A stretch of 32,557 nt of DNA from Acidithiobacillus concretivorus (GCF_018853445.1 NZ_JABELD010000080.1:1-32557); one strand, 5' to 3'; counted from the first letter of the stretch, positions 20,626 to 30,506 are shown. The notes: generated by a model not told the origin, from the letters alone. Program-made: numbers and translations.

Positions 20626-23349
20626 ATGCCCCAAGACCCCCGTATTCTCGTTGACGCCTCTAGTTTCCTGTATCGGGCTTTCCATGCCCTGCCGGACTTG
20701 CGCGCGCCGGATAATCTGCCTACCGGCGCGATATTCGGGGTGGCCAACATGCTGCGGCGCCTGGCGAAAGAATATCCCAGTGATGAAATCATTGTGATTT
20801 TTGATGCTCCCGGCGGGACTTTTCGTGACCGGCTTTATCCGGAATATAAAGCCCAGCGTCCTGCCATGCCAGAAGATTTGCGCGCCCAGATTCCTTTGCT
20901 GCATGAATGGATCCAGGCAACGGGTCTGCCGCTGGTGCTGGTGCCGGATGTGGAAGCCGATGATGTTATTGGGACGCTCGCGGGCTCGGCGCAGGCGGGC
21001 CAGCAGGTGATTATCGTGACGGGTGATAAGGATATGGCCCAGTTGGTCAATGATCAGGTCACGCTGCTGGATACCATGAAGGGCGTAAAAACCGACGTAG
21101 CCGGGGTATGGGAACGATACGGCGTGGCCCCTGAACGTATCGCTGATTTACTGGCGCTTACGGGTGACAAAGTCGATAACATTCCGGGGGTGCCCGGAGC
21201 CGGGCCAAAAACAGCGGCTAAATGGATTCAGCAATATGGCAGTCTGGATGGCGTTCTGGCCCACGCCGATGAAATCGGTGGCAAAATAGGCGAGGCACTG
21301 CGGACCTCTCTGCACTATCTGCCCCTCAGTCTGGATCTGACCACGATTCGCTGCAATCTCCATCTGCCGGAGCAATCTTATCAACGCGTTCCCGAAAACA
21401 CCCAAAAACTGCGCAGCCTCGCCCAGCGCCTGGGCTTTCATGCCTGGCTCAAGGAATATCCAGCCGAGGTGGGCACCGAGGATAACGAGGTTTCGATAAA
21501 TGAAACGGCTGTGGGGGGATTGATGCCTATTGATCGCAGCCGTTATCGGGCGATTACGACCCCCGCAGCGCTGGAAAACCTGCTGCAAAAGCTACAGCAG
21601 GCGGCCCTGGTGGCACTGGACACCGAAACGACGGCATTGGACCCACTGAATGCTGATCTGGTGGGTATTTCCTGTGCCTGGCAGGAAGGCGATCAGATTG
21701 AAGCGGTGTATATTCCGCTAGGACATCGGGATAACAGTACGCAGCTTGTGCTGGATCATGTATTAGCAGCGTTGCGGCCCTGGCTGGAAAATCCGCTGGC
21801 AGCAAAGCTGGCCCAAAATGCCAAGTATGACTGGCGGGTGTTCTGGCGTTACGGCATTTATCCGGCAGGCTTGTGCCGGGATACCCTGCTGGAAAGTTAC
21901 ATCCTCGACAGCAGCCAGAATAACCACGATCTGGACTCTCTGGCGCAGCGCCATCTGCAGCACCAGAACATTACCTACGAAGAAGTCGCGGGCAAAGGCA
22001 AGTCGGCGCGCAATTTTGCCGATGTGCCCGTGTCCGAGGCCTTACCCTATGCGGCTGAAGATGCGGACGCTTGTTGGCGGATTGATGCTCAACTATGGCC
22101 ACGCTTTGCCAATGAACCGGGTCTGCAGCGTGTCCTGATGGACATTGAAATGCCCCTGGTGCTGGTACTGGCGCGTATGGAACAGGCAGGTGTCCGGGTA
22201 GACAAGGAGCAGTTGAAAACTCTCAGCATGGAATTGGGCAGGGATATGGCAGCTTGTGAAGCCAAAGCCTTCGAGTCAGCCGGACAATCATTCAATCTTG
22301 GCTCACCGAAACAAATTCAGGAAATTCTTTTTGATAAAATGCAGTTGCCGGTCCTGAAAAAAACGCCTGGTGGTCAGCCCTCTACCAGTGAAGATGTGTT
22401 GGCTCAACTGGCGGTTCAGGCGGAACTCCCCCGACTGATTCTGGAATATCGGGGAATGGCCAAGCTGAAAAACACTTACGCAGATGCCCTGCCGGAAATG
22501 ATCAATCCCCAGACGGGTCGGGTGCATACCCATTTTCAGCAGGCCGTGGCGGCCACCGGACGCTTGTCCTCCAGTGCGCCGAATTTGCAGAATATCCCGG
22601 TGCGTACCGAGCAGGGTCGGCGTATTCGTCAGGCATTTGTTGCGGAAGATGGTTTTTATCTGCTGAGTGCCGATTACTCACAAATTGAATTACGCATCAT
22701 GGCCCACCTTTCCCGGGACGCCCGTCTTTTGCAGGCTTTTGCCGAGGGGCAGGATATTCACGCCGCAACGGCTGCCGAAGTGTTCAATCTGGCTCCGGAG
22801 GCGGTGGATAGTGATGCCCGGCGTGCAGCCAAAGCCATCAATTTCGGCTTGATATATGGCCAGACCCCTTATGGCCTCGCCCAGCAACTAGGTATTGAGC
22901 AAAGTGCTGCCCGGGCTTATATGGATCGGTATTTCGATCGGTATCCGGGGGTACTTACTTACATGGAGCAAACCCGCGTTTTGGCGCGGCAGCAGGGTTA
23001 TGTGGAAACCTTGTTCGGACGTCGTTTGTATGTGCCTGAAATTCGCTCCAGTAATGCGGCGCGGCGCAATTACGCCGAGCGGGCTGCCATCAACGCGCCC
23101 ATGCAGGGTACGGCGGCTGATTTGATCAAAAAAGCCATGATTGCGGTAGATGCCTGGTTGCAGGAAGACCCGGGCCGGGGTCGTATGATTTTGCAGGTGC
23201 ATGATGAATTGATTCTGGAGGTGCCCGAAAGTGGCCTTGAAGCGGCCCGTGCAGCCCTCAAGGAGCGCATGGAAGGCGTGGCAGAGTTGGCGGTTCCCCT
23301 ACTGGTGGGCCTCGGAGTGGGAAAACATTGGGATGCTGCGCACGGCTAG
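20626..23349 (+). CDS. polA: DNA polymerase I
   Basis: The 907-residue enzyme has all three domains. The 5'-3' exonuclease covers about 1-290 (ILVDASSFLYRAFHALPDLR at the start, EADDVIGTLA, TGDKDMAQLV, GDKVDNIPGVPG). The 3'-5' proofreading domain (about 300-490) keeps its Asp-x-Glu motif in ALDTETTALDP, so it should be active. The polymerase domain has DYSQIELR (motif A), AAKAINFGLIYG (motif B) and QVHDELILEVPE (motif C). It fills gaps in repair and removes primers. The ribosome-binding site before ATG 20626 is weak. The stop overlaps that of the convergent kch gene. Confidence 0.96.
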   Translation: MPQDPRILVDASSFLYRAFHALPDLRAPDNLPTGAIFGVANMLRRLAKEYPSDEIIVIFDAPGGTFRDRLYPEYKAQRPAMPEDLRAQIPLLHEWIQATGLPLVLVPDVEADDVIGTLAGSAQAGQQVIIVTGDKDMAQLVNDQVTLLDTMKGVKTDVAGVWERYGVAPERIADLLALTGDKVDNIPGVPGAGPKTAAKWIQQYGSLDGVLAHADEIGGKIGEALRTSLHYLPLSLDLTTIRCNLHLPEQSYQRVPENTQKLRSLAQRLGFHAWLKEYPAEVGTEDNEVSINETAVGGLMPIDRSRYRAITTPAALENLLQKLQQAALVALDTETTALDPLNADLVGISCAWQEGDQIEAVYIPLGHRDNSTQLVLDHVLAALRPWLENPLAAKLAQNAKYDWRVFWRYGIYPAGLCRDTLLESYILDSSQNNHDLDSLAQRHLQHQNITYEEVAGKGKSARNFADVPVSEALPYAAEDADACWRIDAQLWPRFANEPGLQRVLMDIEMPLVLVLARMEQAGVRVDKEQLKTLSMELGRDMAACEAKAFESAGQSFNLGSPKQIQEILFDKMQLPVLKKTPGGQPSTSEDVLAQLAVQAELPRLILEYRGMAKLKNTYADALPEMINPQTGRVHTHFQQAVAATGRLSSSAPNLQNIPVRTEQGRRIRQAFVAEDGFYLLSADYSQIELRIMAHLSRDARLLQAFAEGQDIHAATAAEVFNLAPEAVDSDARRAAKAINFGLIYGQTPYGLAQQLGIEQSAARAYMDRYFDRYPGVLTYMEQTRVLARQQGYVETLFGRRLYVPEIRSSNAARRNYAERAAINAPMQGTAADLIKKAMIAVDAWLQEDPGRGRMILQVHDELILEVPESGLEAARAALKERMEGVAELAVPLLVGLGVGKHWDAAHG

Positions 23350-24614
23350 CCTTTGCCTGGCGTGGCGCCTGTCCCGCTACTGAAGCGGAACATTTTCATG
23401 ACGGCGTTGTTATCCAGTTGCTCGCCATTAAGTGCCATGGCAAGCAACTCGCCACCCAGTACCTGGGGAGCGATGATCATATCCGGCTGGACCCTGCGCA
23501 CCCGGCCAAGATTTTTACTGTCATTGACTGCGGCAACGGTTTTGGCGGAGCCTTCCATTTCCTTGACCGCCAGCACCACGAAGGCATTTTCTGAATCATC
23601 TGCGCGCAGGGCGAGCACCGCCAGAGCCTGCTCGGCACCGGCACTGCGCAATATATCGGTGTCACTGGAATCACCCATAATCAAATCATCCGCCTGATAA
23701 ATGGAGTCATCGGGCTGGTGTCCCATGATCACGATGACGGGTAAATTGCGACTTTTCAGTTCTCGATAACTATTGCGCGCCAGCGGCGTATCGCCCGCGA
23801 TGATGTAATGATTTTTTAGAGTCATGCGGCGTTTTTCTCCTTGTAGCGCCGATTGCAGTCGGTTATTGATTGCAGGAACAATAATGGCTGATAACGAAGT
23901 AGCAAATACGGTGATTCCCAGCACAATCAAAGATACCACAAAAAGTCTGGCCTCGTTGGAAACGGGCAAAACATCGCCATAACCGACGGTAGACATGGTG
24001 ACTATGGAAAAATAAAGCGCCCCGGTCAGGCTATGAATATGCGGTTTGAAGCCGTCACCCAGAATATAAGCTCCGAAAACCCCATAACCCATAACCATAA
24101 TGGCGCCTACCAGAGCAAACAGGGTACCGGTGGCAAGACTGCTGTGATTAAAACGACTCCGGAAAATCCACAAAAAAAACACCAGAACCGCATTGTAGTA
24201 AAGCAACGCAGAAATATGTTGGGGATGGCGATAAATGCCAACGGCAAGAACCGCTGATGCAATAGTGAGAACAATGGCCCAGGCAAAGCGCGAACGAAAT
24301 AATAATCCCAGCGACATAATCAGCAGAATGATGCCTGCAGCGCCCTGCGGTAGGCCACGAAAGGCGTCGAGTACGAAGCCGCTGGACATGTCTGCAAGAC
24401 TGCCGACATAGCTTAGGCCCAGCAAATGTTCGATGGCCGGAAGAATGTTGAAAAGCCCTAGAAAACCTACCGCTGCAGCAATGGGTGTATGTGGATACCA
24501 GCGTTCAAGCTGCAGGCGCCTTGCCCAGCGCTCGGCACGTCCTCGCCAGCGGTTACGCCAGTTCGGGCGTAAAATATGCCAGGGATGAGGTATGTGACTG
24601 AACTTTTCCGACAT
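23346..24614 (-). CDS. kch: Kch-type potassium channel with RCK domain
   Basis: The 422-residue protein has six membrane segments in the N-terminal half and a pore with the selectivity filter TMSTVGYGD (about 215-223). A C-terminal RCK/TrkA-N regulatory domain follows (NHYIIAGDTPLARNSYREL and AVNDSKNLGRVRRVQPDMII). It matches E. coli Kch in length and in the modified first glycine loop (IIAG rather than the usual GxGxxG). It passes K+ and is probably gated by ligands on the RCK domain. The ATG at 24614 follows GAGTGAAG. Its last codons overlap the stop of polA. Confidence 0.92.
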   Translation of the reverse strand: MSEKFSHIPHPWHILRPNWRNRWRGRAERWARRLQLERWYPHTPIAAAVGFLGLFNILPAIEHLLGLSYVGSLADMSSGFVLDAFRGLPQGAAGIILLIMSLGLLFRSRFAWAIVLTIASAVLAVGIYRHPQHISALLYYNAVLVFFLWIFRSRFNHSSLATGTLFALVGAIMVMGYGVFGAYILGDGFKPHIHSLTGALYFSIVTMSTVGYGDVLPVSNEARLFVVSLIVLGITVFATSLSAIIVPAINNRLQSALQGEKRRMTLKNHYIIAGDTPLARNSYRELKSRNLPVIVIMGHQPDDSIYQADDLIMGDSSDTDILRSAGAEQALAVLALRADDSENAFVVLAVKEMEGSAKTVAAVNDSKNLGRVRRVQPDMIIAPQVLGGELLAMALNGEQLDNNAVMKMFRFSSGTGATPGKG

Positions 24615-24679
24615 GCTTCACTCAAACCCGATGAGTAACGCATTGCTTGTCTGGATCCGGTCTACCCTCCCTGGCCGGA

Positions 24680-25414
24680 TCATGAGTCCTCCCCTCCCTT
24701 TGAGGGCTCGTTATTAACCCCGGCAGAAGTCGGGGTTTCTTTTTGTTCGCTGGGGGCCAGCCAGCCCGCAATCAACTGATGCAATTCGTCCAGACCCTGT
24801 CCGGTTTGCGCCGAAAACAGTTGCATGGCAACCCCCTGCAATTCCGGCATCCGCCGCAATCGGGCCATTTCCTGCAAGGCCGCCCCGCGACTGAGTTTAT
24901 CGGCCTTGTTGAGAAGGACGTGGACCGGGCGACCACAACCCGCAGCAAAGCCAATCAGATCCGCATCATGTGGTCCATAAGGATGGCGAATGTCCATAAC
25001 CAGAATCAGAGCGCGCAGACTGCTGCGGCGGCGCAGGTATTGTTCGAGTAATGGACCCCAGGAACGCCTTAAGGCCTCAGGGACTTTGGCATAACCATAA
25101 CCGGGGAGATCGATGAGGCGCTGACCAGGGTCCAGATCAAATACGTTGATAGCCTGCGTGCGGCCGGGTGTGCGACTGACGCGTGCCAGAGCGCGACGTT
25201 CGGTGAGCATGTTGAGGGTAGAGGACTTACCCACGTTGGAACGTCCGGCAATGGCCACTTCGGCCCCATCATCCGGGGGGAGTTGTCCCGCCTGGGTCAC
25301 GCTGAGGCGAAAGCTGGCCCGTCGTAACGGGGCGAAACGGAAAGGTGTTGGGTTGGTATGGTTCATGCTGAGAGCATAGTCGTCGTCAGTTGGTTCTGGC
25401 AATCTGAAAGTCAT
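24680..25414 (-). CDS. engB: Ribosome-biogenesis GTPase YsxC/EngB
   Basis: The protein is a TRAFAC-class GTPase with G1 AGRSNVGKSS, G3 DLPGYGYAKV, G4 LNKADKLS and G5 SAQTGQG. EngB GTPases help assemble the large ribosomal subunit. Two starts are possible: ATG 25414 (244 residues) or the internal ATG 25366 (228 residues), which is nearer to family length; neither has a good ribosome-binding site. The tail after the GTPase domain (GWLAPSEQKETPTSAGVNN) is short and Glu/Ser-rich. It is divergent from resB. Confidence 0.92.
   Translation of the reverse strand: MTFRLPEPTDDDYALSMNHTNPTPFRFAPLRRASFRLSVTQAGQLPPDDGAEVAIAGRSNVGKSSTLNMLTERRALARVSRTPGRTQAINVFDLDPGQRLIDLPGYGYAKVPEALRRSWGPLLEQYLRRRSSLRALILVMDIRHPYGPHDADLIGFAAGCGRPVHVLLNKADKLSRGAALQEMARLRRMPELQGVAMQLFSAQTGQGLDELHQLIAGWLAPSEQKETPTSAGVNNEPSKGGEDS
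24716..24743 (+). terminator. Intrinsic-terminator-like hairpin inside the engB 3' end, + strand orientation
   Basis: AACCCCG (24716-24722) pairs with CGGGGTT (24731-24737) around an 8-base loop and is followed by TCTTTTT. This is the form of a rho-independent terminator read rightward, antisense to engB. No + strand gene ends nearby. In the minus direction the hairpin lacks a T run. It might stop antisense transcripts, or simply reflect the codons of the engB tail. Confidence 0.35.
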
Positions 25415-25508
25415 GCTCAGGGAGCTTGCTGCTATCCAGTCCAGGACCTAGACTGCGAAAAAACAATTCAAGTGGAATAATTCACTGAAAAAAATAGGGA
25501 GAACAGCT

Positions 25509-27374
25509 TTGCAAGCACATGTAGATGGCCTTGCCTGGCAGCAGCCGCGCTGGCGATTGCTGGTACAGTTTTTGGGGTCCATGCGACTGGCGGTCAGTCT
25601 GCTGGTATTGCTGGCCATTGCTTCGGTGATTGGCACTATTCTCAGTCAACAGCAGCCCTACCAGAATTATGCCATGCAGTTTGGGCCATTCTGGTTTTCG
25701 GTATACCGTGAACTCGGTTTGTACAATGTGTACCGCACTTTGTGGTATACGGCGATTGTGGCCTTTCTGGTGTTATCCACGGCAACTTGCGTCACTCGAA
25801 ACAGTCCCCGGATGTTGCGCGAAATGCGCGAGTTTCCAATTCGTCAACGCGATACGGTGATTTTGGGTCAGGATCATTGGGTACGAATGGCCACGGCGTT
25901 GCCTATGACTCAGGCACAAGAGCGCATCCTGCAAGTGTTGCGAGCCTCTGGCTATAAACCGCGCGTGGAACAAAAAGACGGCGATATGGCCATTGCTGCC
26001 CGCAAGGGCCGCTACCATCGTCTAGGCTACTTTCTCACCCATATTGCTATTGTCGTCATTTGTGCGGCGGCACTTTATAACGCCGACGTGCCCGTTAAAT
26101 GGGCAGAATGGCAAGGAACACTGAAACCAGAGCAGAATTTCGATCTTCCGCTCTCAAAAATCCCCCAGACGGCCTGGATGTCCCAAAATAATCCGGCCTA
26201 TCGGGGAATTATCACGCTGCCCGAAGGCCAGACCGCCAATGCGGTATTTGAACTCGCCGGTAATGGTTATCTAGTGCAACCTCTGCCTTTTCGGATTCAT
26301 TTGCAATCTTTTCATATTTCTTATTATTCCACTGGAATGCCCAAGGATTTTACTTCCAGTGTTGTGCTCTACAGCCCGCAGGGAAAAGTGCTCAAAACAG
26401 GCGATGTGCGTGTAAATCACCCCATGTCCTATGATGGCGTATATATTTATCAGTCGAGTTTCAGTGACGGTGGTTCATTGCTGCATATGAAAACCTATTT
26501 GCTCGGTGCGTCGGGCGCGCAGCCCGGCGAACTTTCCGGACGGGTAGGGCAAACGCTTCATGCCGGTCATTCCGGCTATGCTGTTGATTTGAAAAATTTC
26601 AGTCTTTACAACATTATGCCCAAGGCGGCGGTAGGCGAAAAAGCCACTCCGGATCATCCCACCCTTAATCTGGGTCCCAGTTTTACCTACATCATTCACA
26701 ATCCCAATGGCCAGGCCGCCGAATTCAAGACGTACATGACGCCCATGCGGCGGGGTGGGCAAGGTTTTTTTGTTCAGGGATTTCGGGATGCGCTGGGCGA
26801 CGCCTACCGGTACATATATATCCCTACCGGGCCTAACGGGAGTATTGGTTTATTCATGGATTATCTGGCGGCTTTGCAGTCTGCGGCTCGCACGGGTGCC
26901 AACGCTTCTCAGGCTATTTTCACCGATATCTTTCAGCAGGTTGTTGCCCGTCATGCTCCGGGAATGAGCACGGCGGAACAATCCCGTTTTTTGCAGGCAA
27001 GTATGCAAACCTTGGTGCAACTACACGATTACCCCATGCCTTTCATTTTATCGTTGAGTAGTTTTGATCATCGCTGGGCAGCCGGCTTGCAGGTGACCAA
27101 GTGGCCTGGAACCATTGTGATTTATTGGGGATGTGTGGCCCTGGTGCTGGGCATTTTTATCCTGTTTTATATTCCTCAGAAGCGTATCTGGCTCCGCCTT
27201 CGTCCCCAGGGGCAGGAGTCCGAGGGAGTAGAGTTGTTGTTGGGGGCTTCTGCAGACCGCAACCGTCTGGATTTTACCAAAGAGTTTAAGCGATGGACCG
27301 GGACCTTGGAGCAGGCCCTGGGCGTCGATCACGCCGAATACAAGGAGCAAAAAGATGGCCAACACACGCGTTGA
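25509..27374 (+). CDS. resB: ResB/Ccs1-type cytochrome c assembly protein
   Basis: The 621-residue membrane protein belongs to System II cytochrome c maturation. ResB (Ccs1) works with CcsA as a heme transporter and heme-lyase complex at the outer face of the cytoplasmic membrane. The N-terminal ResB domain has hydrophobic spans near LLVQFLGSMRLAVSLLVLLA and LWYTAIVAFLVLSTATCVTR. A large periplasmic domain and a C-terminal span (TIVIYWGCVALVLGIFILFY) follow. The start is TTG at 25509 with AGGGAGA upstream. Its end overlaps ccsA by 20 bases, as in a true operon. Confidence 0.9.
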   Translation: MQAHVDGLAWQQPRWRLLVQFLGSMRLAVSLLVLLAIASVIGTILSQQQPYQNYAMQFGPFWFSVYRELGLYNVYRTLWYTAIVAFLVLSTATCVTRNSPRMLREMREFPIRQRDTVILGQDHWVRMATALPMTQAQERILQVLRASGYKPRVEQKDGDMAIAARKGRYHRLGYFLTHIAIVVICAAALYNADVPVKWAEWQGTLKPEQNFDLPLSKIPQTAWMSQNNPAYRGIITLPEGQTANAVFELAGNGYLVQPLPFRIHLQSFHISYYSTGMPKDFTSSVVLYSPQGKVLKTGDVRVNHPMSYDGVYIYQSSFSDGGSLLHMKTYLLGASGAQPGELSGRVGQTLHAGHSGYAVDLKNFSLYNIMPKAAVGEKATPDHPTLNLGPSFTYIIHNPNGQAAEFKTYMTPMRRGGQGFFVQGFRDALGDAYRYIYIPTGPNGSIGLFMDYLAALQSAARTGANASQAIFTDIFQQVVARHAPGMSTAEQSRFLQASMQTLVQLHDYPMPFILSLSSFDHRWAAGLQVTKWPGTIVIYWGCVALVLGIFILFYIPQKRIWLRLRPQGQESEGVELLLGASADRNRLDFTKEFKRWTGTLEQALGVDHAEYKEQKDGQHTR

Positions 27375-28530
27375 AAGCTGGACAGGAGTAACCCCGGAGC
27401 CAAGCTGGTGGACACAGTGGAAGTTAAGAGACTGGGCATGGTTTGCTGGATTGAGTATTGCTGCCGGAATTATTTTGGGGCTGTATGGCAGCAGTTTTGG
27501 TTACTGGCAATTTGTGGTACTTGGTGCCTGGTATAGCGCTCTGCTGGTGGCGGGGCTTGCCTGGCGTCCCGTGCAGTTAGCCAGCATCGGAATCGTTCTG
27601 CCTGCACTGTTAGCTGTGTGGCTTTATAGCATCGGCCAAACTACCACGAATAATATCCTTCTGCGTGATGTATTACAGGGCTACGCCGCAGTTATGTGGA
27701 TGTCCGCTCTGCTGCTCGCCGCTACCGCCAGTTATCTGTTTTATCTTTTTACCGGACGCGAGTGGGTGGGTCAGTGGGCCACAGCCCTGACCTGGGCCGG
27801 CGTCATCATGGGATTCATTGGTCTTGGGGTGCGGTGGCGGGAAACCTACCTGGGCCATCCGGATTGGGGGCATATTCCGGTAAGCAACCTCTGGGAAGTT
27901 CTGGTCCTTTTTTGTGCTTCTACGCCCTTGTTTTACCGGTATTATGAAAAGCGTAACGAAGCACGCGCCCTGGGCGCTTTTGTGATGCCGCTGGTGGCCG
28001 CTGGCGTAGGGTTTTTACTCTGGCTGACTTTTGCCCAGCACATGGACCAGATTGAGCCACTCATTCCCGCCCTGCAAAGTTTCTGGATGAAATTACATGT
28101 TCCCATGATATTTGTGGGTTATGCCAATTTTACCATCGCCAGTCTCATTGGTGTGGGTTATTTGTTGACGGAGCGATCGCGCCGCCGTGGTTCAGGATTA
28201 CTGCTTCGGGTCATGCCCAGTAGTGAAGTCATGGACGACGTGATGTATAAGGCCATTGCCCTGGGATTTCTATTTTTTACAGTGGCAACCATTTTAGGCG
28301 CGGTATGGGCCGCCAAAGCCTGGGGCGGCTTCTGGTCCTGGGACCCTAAAGAAACCTGGGCGCTCATTGTCTGGCTAAATTACGCTGGCTATTTACATGC
28401 CCGCGTAGTTAAAGGTTGGCGCGGTTCGGCCATGGCCTGGTGGTCATTCATGAGCCTTTGGGTCGTGAGTTTCTGTTTTCTGGGCGTCAATATGTTTCTT
28501 TCGGGGTTGCATTCTTACGGGAAGTTATAA
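27355..28530 (+). CDS. ccsA: CcsA-type heme transporter for cytochrome c assembly
   Basis: The 391-residue multi-spanning protein carries the heme-binding WWD motif, WGGFWSWDPKETWALIVWLN, near the C-terminus. Conserved histidines in HVPMIFVGYANFTIASLIG and in YLHARVVKGW flank it, as in CcsA/CcmC-type proteins. It presents heme for attachment to apocytochrome c and pairs with ResB, just upstream. The ATG at 27355 has AAGGAG 7 bases ahead and lies inside the end of resB. An acidophile that relies on cytochrome c electron transfer would need this pair. Confidence 0.93.
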   Translation: MANTRVESWTGVTPEPSWWTQWKLRDWAWFAGLSIAAGIILGLYGSSFGYWQFVVLGAWYSALLVAGLAWRPVQLASIGIVLPALLAVWLYSIGQTTTNNILLRDVLQGYAAVMWMSALLLAATASYLFYLFTGREWVGQWATALTWAGVIMGFIGLGVRWRETYLGHPDWGHIPVSNLWEVLVLFCASTPLFYRYYEKRNEARALGAFVMPLVAAGVGFLLWLTFAQHMDQIEPLIPALQSFWMKLHVPMIFVGYANFTIASLIGVGYLLTERSRRRGSGLLLRVMPSSEVMDDVMYKAIALGFLFFTVATILGAVWAAKAWGGFWSWDPKETWALIVWLNYAGYLHARVVKGWRGSAMAWWSFMSLWVVSFCFLGVNMFLSGLHSYGKL

Positions 28531-28649
28531 ATTTCCTGATGAACTCGGTTTTCTGGGGCTCGTTAATTATCTGATGACCCGTGCGGTAGGCGTTTGTCTG
28601 TAAATTACGGTGAGAGTCAACAGGTTCGGCGCGAGATCTGATCAGATGC

Positions 28650-29882
28650 TTATTGCTTTTGTTTGCTGAAAAACCGACGAAACAGGACAAGATACATTCC
28701 CTGCAAGGCGACGGCCAATAAAAACGGGGTAACCAGCATTTCGGCTTCAAAGAACAGTCCGGCGATGCTGGGTCCGATGGCTCTGGGTGCTTGCAGGGAT
28801 AAACTGTTTACAGTCGCTGCCAGACCGCGTTTGTCTTTTCCAACCAATCCCAGAAACAATGCTTGCCTTGATCCGATACTACCCTGGTTCAACGCAGCCC
28901 GAAAAATGTAAAGCAGCATGGCCAGCCAGAATACGGGCGCAAAAGGTAAGGCCAACATCATTATCAAACCCAGCAGGCGCATGCGGGTCACCGTACCAAC
29001 CATGCCAAAACGTCTGGTCAGGCGTAATCCCAGAAGCGACATGAGTGCCGCACTGAAAAAGGCCAAAGCCATGGCCGCACCAATAGCGGCAGGACCTACG
29101 CCAAAGCGCAGATGAAACCAGTAGGCCATCAGTGGACCGACCATGCCAATCCCTAATCCGTTCAAAGCATTGATGGCACCAAATCTCAGCAGAACTCGCC
29201 CTACAGACGAAGGCCTGCCCGCAATGATCTCAGGGTTTTCTAGTTTTGTGGCAGGAGCCGCAACCTGATCAATCTCTTCAGCTGTTAAGGAAGACTCTTC
29301 AGCGCGTAGCAAAAAAAACAGACAATACAATGAACCCAGTAACACGACTATAAATAAAGACCGATATGCTTCCGGTTCTGGCAACACCCCATTCAGTAGT
29401 CCGGGCAGCGTCGCCAGTAATGCGCCAACGGCCATGCCTGCCAGTCCGACACTGGTATTCAGGTGGAAAATCTGTCCCCATTGCTTATGGGAAACGCTCC
29501 GGGACATCCAGGATTGTTCGGCGGGGGCGAAGGGGCCGGCACCACCATTAGCGCCTCTGCCAAAGGCACCGAGAATGGCCGCCAAGCTGAGCCAGACGGG
29601 CTGGGCCGTACTCAAGGCGATGATTGCGGTACCAATCTGGATACCCTCATAGCCCAACAAAAAGCGTTTGGCGCCAAAACGATCGCTGAGTGGCCCAACA
29701 ATCAGGGTTGCCAGCGCACCTACCAGCAAACTAACTGAATATAAGCCGCCGATATGGATGGCTGACCAATGCAAGGCATGGAGATAGAGGGCAAAATCTA
29801 CGACCAGTGCACCTTGGCCGACACTCCGGGCAACCCGCGCAGCCATGAGCAGACGAGCATTGCGAGGAATGTCTGAAAGCAA
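28650..29882 (-). CDS. Major facilitator superfamily transporter
   Basis: The 410-residue protein has about 12 hydrophobic segments and the MFS loop motif GPLSDRFGAKRFLLGYEG between helices 2 and 3. A long cytoplasmic loop (about 195-230, AEESSLTAEEIDQVAAPATK) separates the halves. Substrate and direction cannot be told. The start is uncertain: TTG 29882 is the earliest codon possible, since an in-frame stop lies just upstream, but has no ribosome-binding site. ATG at residue 13 (29846) is an alternative. panD lies 25 bases upstream on the same strand. Confidence 0.88.
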   Translation of the reverse strand: MLSDIPRNARLLMAARVARSVGQGALVVDFALYLHALHWSAIHIGGLYSVSLLVGALATLIVGPLSDRFGAKRFLLGYEGIQIGTAIIALSTAQPVWLSLAAILGAFGRGANGGAGPFAPAEQSWMSRSVSHKQWGQIFHLNTSVGLAGMAVGALLATLPGLLNGVLPEPEAYRSLFIVVLLGSLYCLFFLLRAEESSLTAEEIDQVAAPATKLENPEIIAGRPSSVGRVLLRFGAINALNGLGIGMVGPLMAYWFHLRFGVGPAAIGAAMALAFFSAALMSLLGLRLTRRFGMVGTVTRMRLLGLIMMLALPFAPVFWLAMLLYIFRAALNQGSIGSRQALFLGLVGKDKRGLAATVNSLSLQAPRAIGPSIAGLFFEAEMLVTPFLLAVALQGMYLVLFRRFFSKQKQ

Positions 29883-29907
29883 TGGGGGAAAGACTCAGTG
29901 GAACGGC

Positions 29908-30279
29908 TTATTTGATTTCATGACGGGCATGGGTAATCTGATTGTGCGAGTCCACATATACGAGCCGGGGCTGAAATTCTGAAACCTGATCTTCAGCTAT
30001 TTGTGCGTAAGCGGCAATAATCAAAATGTCGCCCAGCGCTGCGCGGCGTGCGGCTGCACCATTTACAGATATGACCCCCGAACCGGGTGCTGCGGAAATG
30101 GCATAAGTACTGAACCGGTCGCCGTTATTGACGTTATAAATATGCACTTGCTCATAAGGATAAATGCCCGCGCTTTTCAGCAGATGCGCATCAATGGCGC
30201 AGGAGCCTTCATACTCCAGTTCCACTGCGGTAACCCGAACCCGATGCAGCTTGCCCTTGAGTAAGGTGAGCAAAGTCAT
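29908..30279 (-). CDS. panD: Aspartate 1-decarboxylase
   Basis: The 123-residue proenzyme makes beta-alanine for pantothenate and coenzyme A. It cleaves itself between Gly and Ser in YEGSCAID (around residue 25) to produce the pyruvoyl cofactor. The sequence is typical throughout ([52 protein letters not shown]). The start at 30279 overlaps the stop of a 39-codon upstream gene in the sequence ATGA, so translation may be coupled. The MFS gene follows downstream. Confidence 0.96.
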   Translation of the reverse strand: MTLLTLLKGKLHRVRVTAVELEYEGSCAIDAHLLKSAGIYPYEQVHIYNVNNGDRFSTYAISAAPGSGVISVNGAAARRAALGDILIIAAYAQIAEDQVSEFQPRLVYVDSHNQITHARHEIK

Positions 30280-30395
30280 GAGCGATCTTCATCCCGCTGG
30301 TGCTTTTTGGCCAGGCGATTGACGCCGACCGCAACAATAATCAGAAGTAGGGGGGTTCCAACCATGATCACAATTTCTCCCCAGAGACTAAGCAT
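30276..30395 (-). CDS. 39-residue single-span membrane protein
   Basis: A short minus-strand gene reads [20 protein letters not shown], then [19 protein letters not shown] and stops inside the panD start (ATGA overlap). It has one hydrophobic span with a positive cytoplasmic tail, as in CcoQ- or CydX-like small subunits, though it matches neither closely enough to name. GGGAG lies about 10 bases before the ATG at 30395. The four-base overlap with panD argues for a real, coupled gene. The function is unknown. Confidence 0.55.
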   Translation of the reverse strand: MLSLWGEIVIMVGTPLLLIIVAVGVNRLAKKHQRDEDRS

Positions 30396-30464
30396 ATGAG
30401 AGTATCTCCCGACAAGTACAATGGTTGTCGAGTTTACCCCTTGCAGGGTAATGGGGGAATGGTT

Positions 30465-30493
30465 GCAGCCATCTAAAAATGTTAGATGGCTGC
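30465..30493 (-). terminator. Hairpin downstream of the psiF-repeat gene
   Basis: GCAGCCATCTAA (30465-30476) is exactly complementary to TTAGATGGCTGC (30482-30493), a 12-bp stem with a 5-base loop, beginning 14 bases after the stop of the minus-strand PsiF-repeat gene. No T run follows in the minus direction, so it may act as an RNA end-stabiliser or a weak terminator. Confidence 0.5.
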
Positions 30494-30506
30494 TGGTTTG
30501 CTGGAA

